Positions 63,366-64,000 of a stretch of DNA of 64,000 nucleotides are shown one piece after another. A program made the translations under genes and the position numbers. The first letter of the stretch is position 1; each line of letters opens with the position of its first letter. The notes beneath the pieces were generated by a model, which was not told the origin of the DNA, searched no databases, and saw only the letters and a list, made by a program, of their open reading frames with translations. Source of the stretch: Macrobrachium rosenbergii (lineage: Eukaryota; Arthropoda; Malacostraca; Decapoda; Palaemonidae); the NCBI RefSeq assembly GCF_040412425.1, contig NC_089781.1, forward strand, positions 55,981,960 through 56,045,959, read 5' to 3'.

Positions 63366-64000
63366 TCCTTGTCAATAAAATAGTTCATTAATTTTGACAA
63401 AAGTCTTTCTATGAGAAATGACCAGCTATGGGAATATCATGAGAAAGCTGTAATACAAGATTAACAAATTTCTTTGGTACAACCAGACATACTTTGTTAA
63501 GCAACTTCTTATTGTTACATGCAAGGATCTTGCGATAAATCAAACCATCAACTTCCAGATATTTGTACTGTAAACCATTCTTTGAAGTAAAGACTTCATC
63601 ATTCTTACAATACTCACGAATGTTGCAAAGAGAGTTACATTGCTGCTGTTCAGTCTTGAAATCAGAGTGAGAAATGTTTAGATTAGCTACATCAACACAA
63701 AATTTAGGATGCTTAGTGTTCCTAGAGGTTGACTTACTTTGACTTCTGGTTACTGCATTGATTTCATGACTATTAACATCAGCAGATTCAATTTGAGCTA
63801 GGTTTGCAACTCCAGGTATGTTGCCTAATAAGACAGAGCAATACTTAATGGGTGCTCTAACAGCATTACACCAACCAGTAAACCATGGACATCTAAGATA
63901 AACTCTACAACAGGGAATTCATCAACACGACCCAAGTAATCAGTAAGTTTACTCATTTTCACATTACCCTTAGGTTGAGGAACCAAAATATCTGAAATTA
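63366..64000 (-). pseudogene. Gmr1-2 integrase zinc domain and protease-linker remains
   Basis: Near 63460-63380 the - strand reads 'SHDIPIAGHFSHRKTF' and 'INELFYWQGMTKDI' in changing frames, the His-His half of the integrase zinc domain. 63990-63790 reads short pieces of a protease-like region ('EFPVVEFILDVHGLLVG') with stops. The rest (63500-63780) is degenerate linker. The gene start lies beyond the window. Confidence 0.6.

Larger units (their letters stand above)
60011..64000 (-). mobile_element. Gmr1-2: second Gmr1-type element, runs off the right edge
   Basis: The - strand order, read from right to left, is protease remains (about 63950-63800), integrase zinc domain (about 63480-63300), integrase core (63365-62835), integrase C-terminus then RT (62835-61400), RNase H (61480-60861), polypurine tract and LTR. 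Integrase again lies before RT, as in Gmr1-1. Many frameshifts and an altered RT active site make it inactive. The gag and 5' LTR are beyond the window. Confidence 0.85.

Overview
This window is eukaryotic and intergenic. It consists almost entirely of transposable elements in several layers, separated by satellites and very long microsatellites. There is no bacterial-style gene organisation, and I found no host gene that I can recognise. The mix is animal: DIRS-type tyrosine-recombinase retrotransposons, Gmr1-type and ordinary Ty3/Gypsy elements, a Penelope-like reverse transcriptase, a Jockey/CR1-like LINE, pogo-like and piggyBac-like non-autonomous DNA elements, and long (TA)n, (GA)n and (TAA)n tracts. 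Together these suggest a large repeat-rich invertebrate genome. My best guess is a decapod crustacean; this is inference from the repeat landscape, not proof.

Layout. 1-1220 is a very diverged tandem array (unit about 200 bp). 1224-2828 is a fold-back element. About 2836-14275 is one old DIRS element on the + strand (DIRS-A: gag, RT, RNase H, tyrosine recombinase). It is broken by four later insertions: a pogo-like element (4064-5817, TA duplications), a piggyBac-like element (5886-8034, TTAA) carrying a 380-bp tandem array, a 134-bp SINE-like insert (10-bp duplication), and a TIR element (11570-13082). About 14560-32165 is a pile of at least five further DIRS copies on the - strand, called X, B1, B2, E and D. 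B1 is the most complete. The pile is interrupted by a 2-kb fold-back element (24234-26190) and a small piggyBac-like MITE (29115-29915). 32528-33056 is a third fold-back element with a 6-bp target duplication. About 33.1-35.5 kb is the least repetitive stretch.

35536-38095 is a satellite of about 33-34 units of 77 bp with 70-bp variants. 38.3-39.4 kb is dominated by (TA)n/(TG)n tracts. 39766-45016 is a complete Ty3/Gypsy insertion (316/320-bp LTRs, CTTT duplication, gag-RT-RNase H-integrase) with a solo LTR inside pol. 45825-54340 is a Gmr1-type Ty3/Gypsy element on the - strand (LTRs of about 1.66 kb) with the unusual order gag-protease-integrase-RT-RNase H; its LTRs are nearly identical, so it is the youngest element here. 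54.6-57.3 kb holds microsatellites, a solo LTR, a Penelope-like RT and a LINE fragment. 57.9-60.0 kb is an almost G-free T-rich tract followed by a (CCATAC)n array. 60011-64000 is a second, older Gmr1-type element on the - strand that runs off the right edge.

No element has a fully intact coding set. The sequence records serial insertion: where DIRS-A and the Gypsy element are interrupted, the reading frame resumes after the insert plus one target-site copy in four cases (three in DIRS-A, one in the Gypsy element). This fixes both the boundaries and the order of events.
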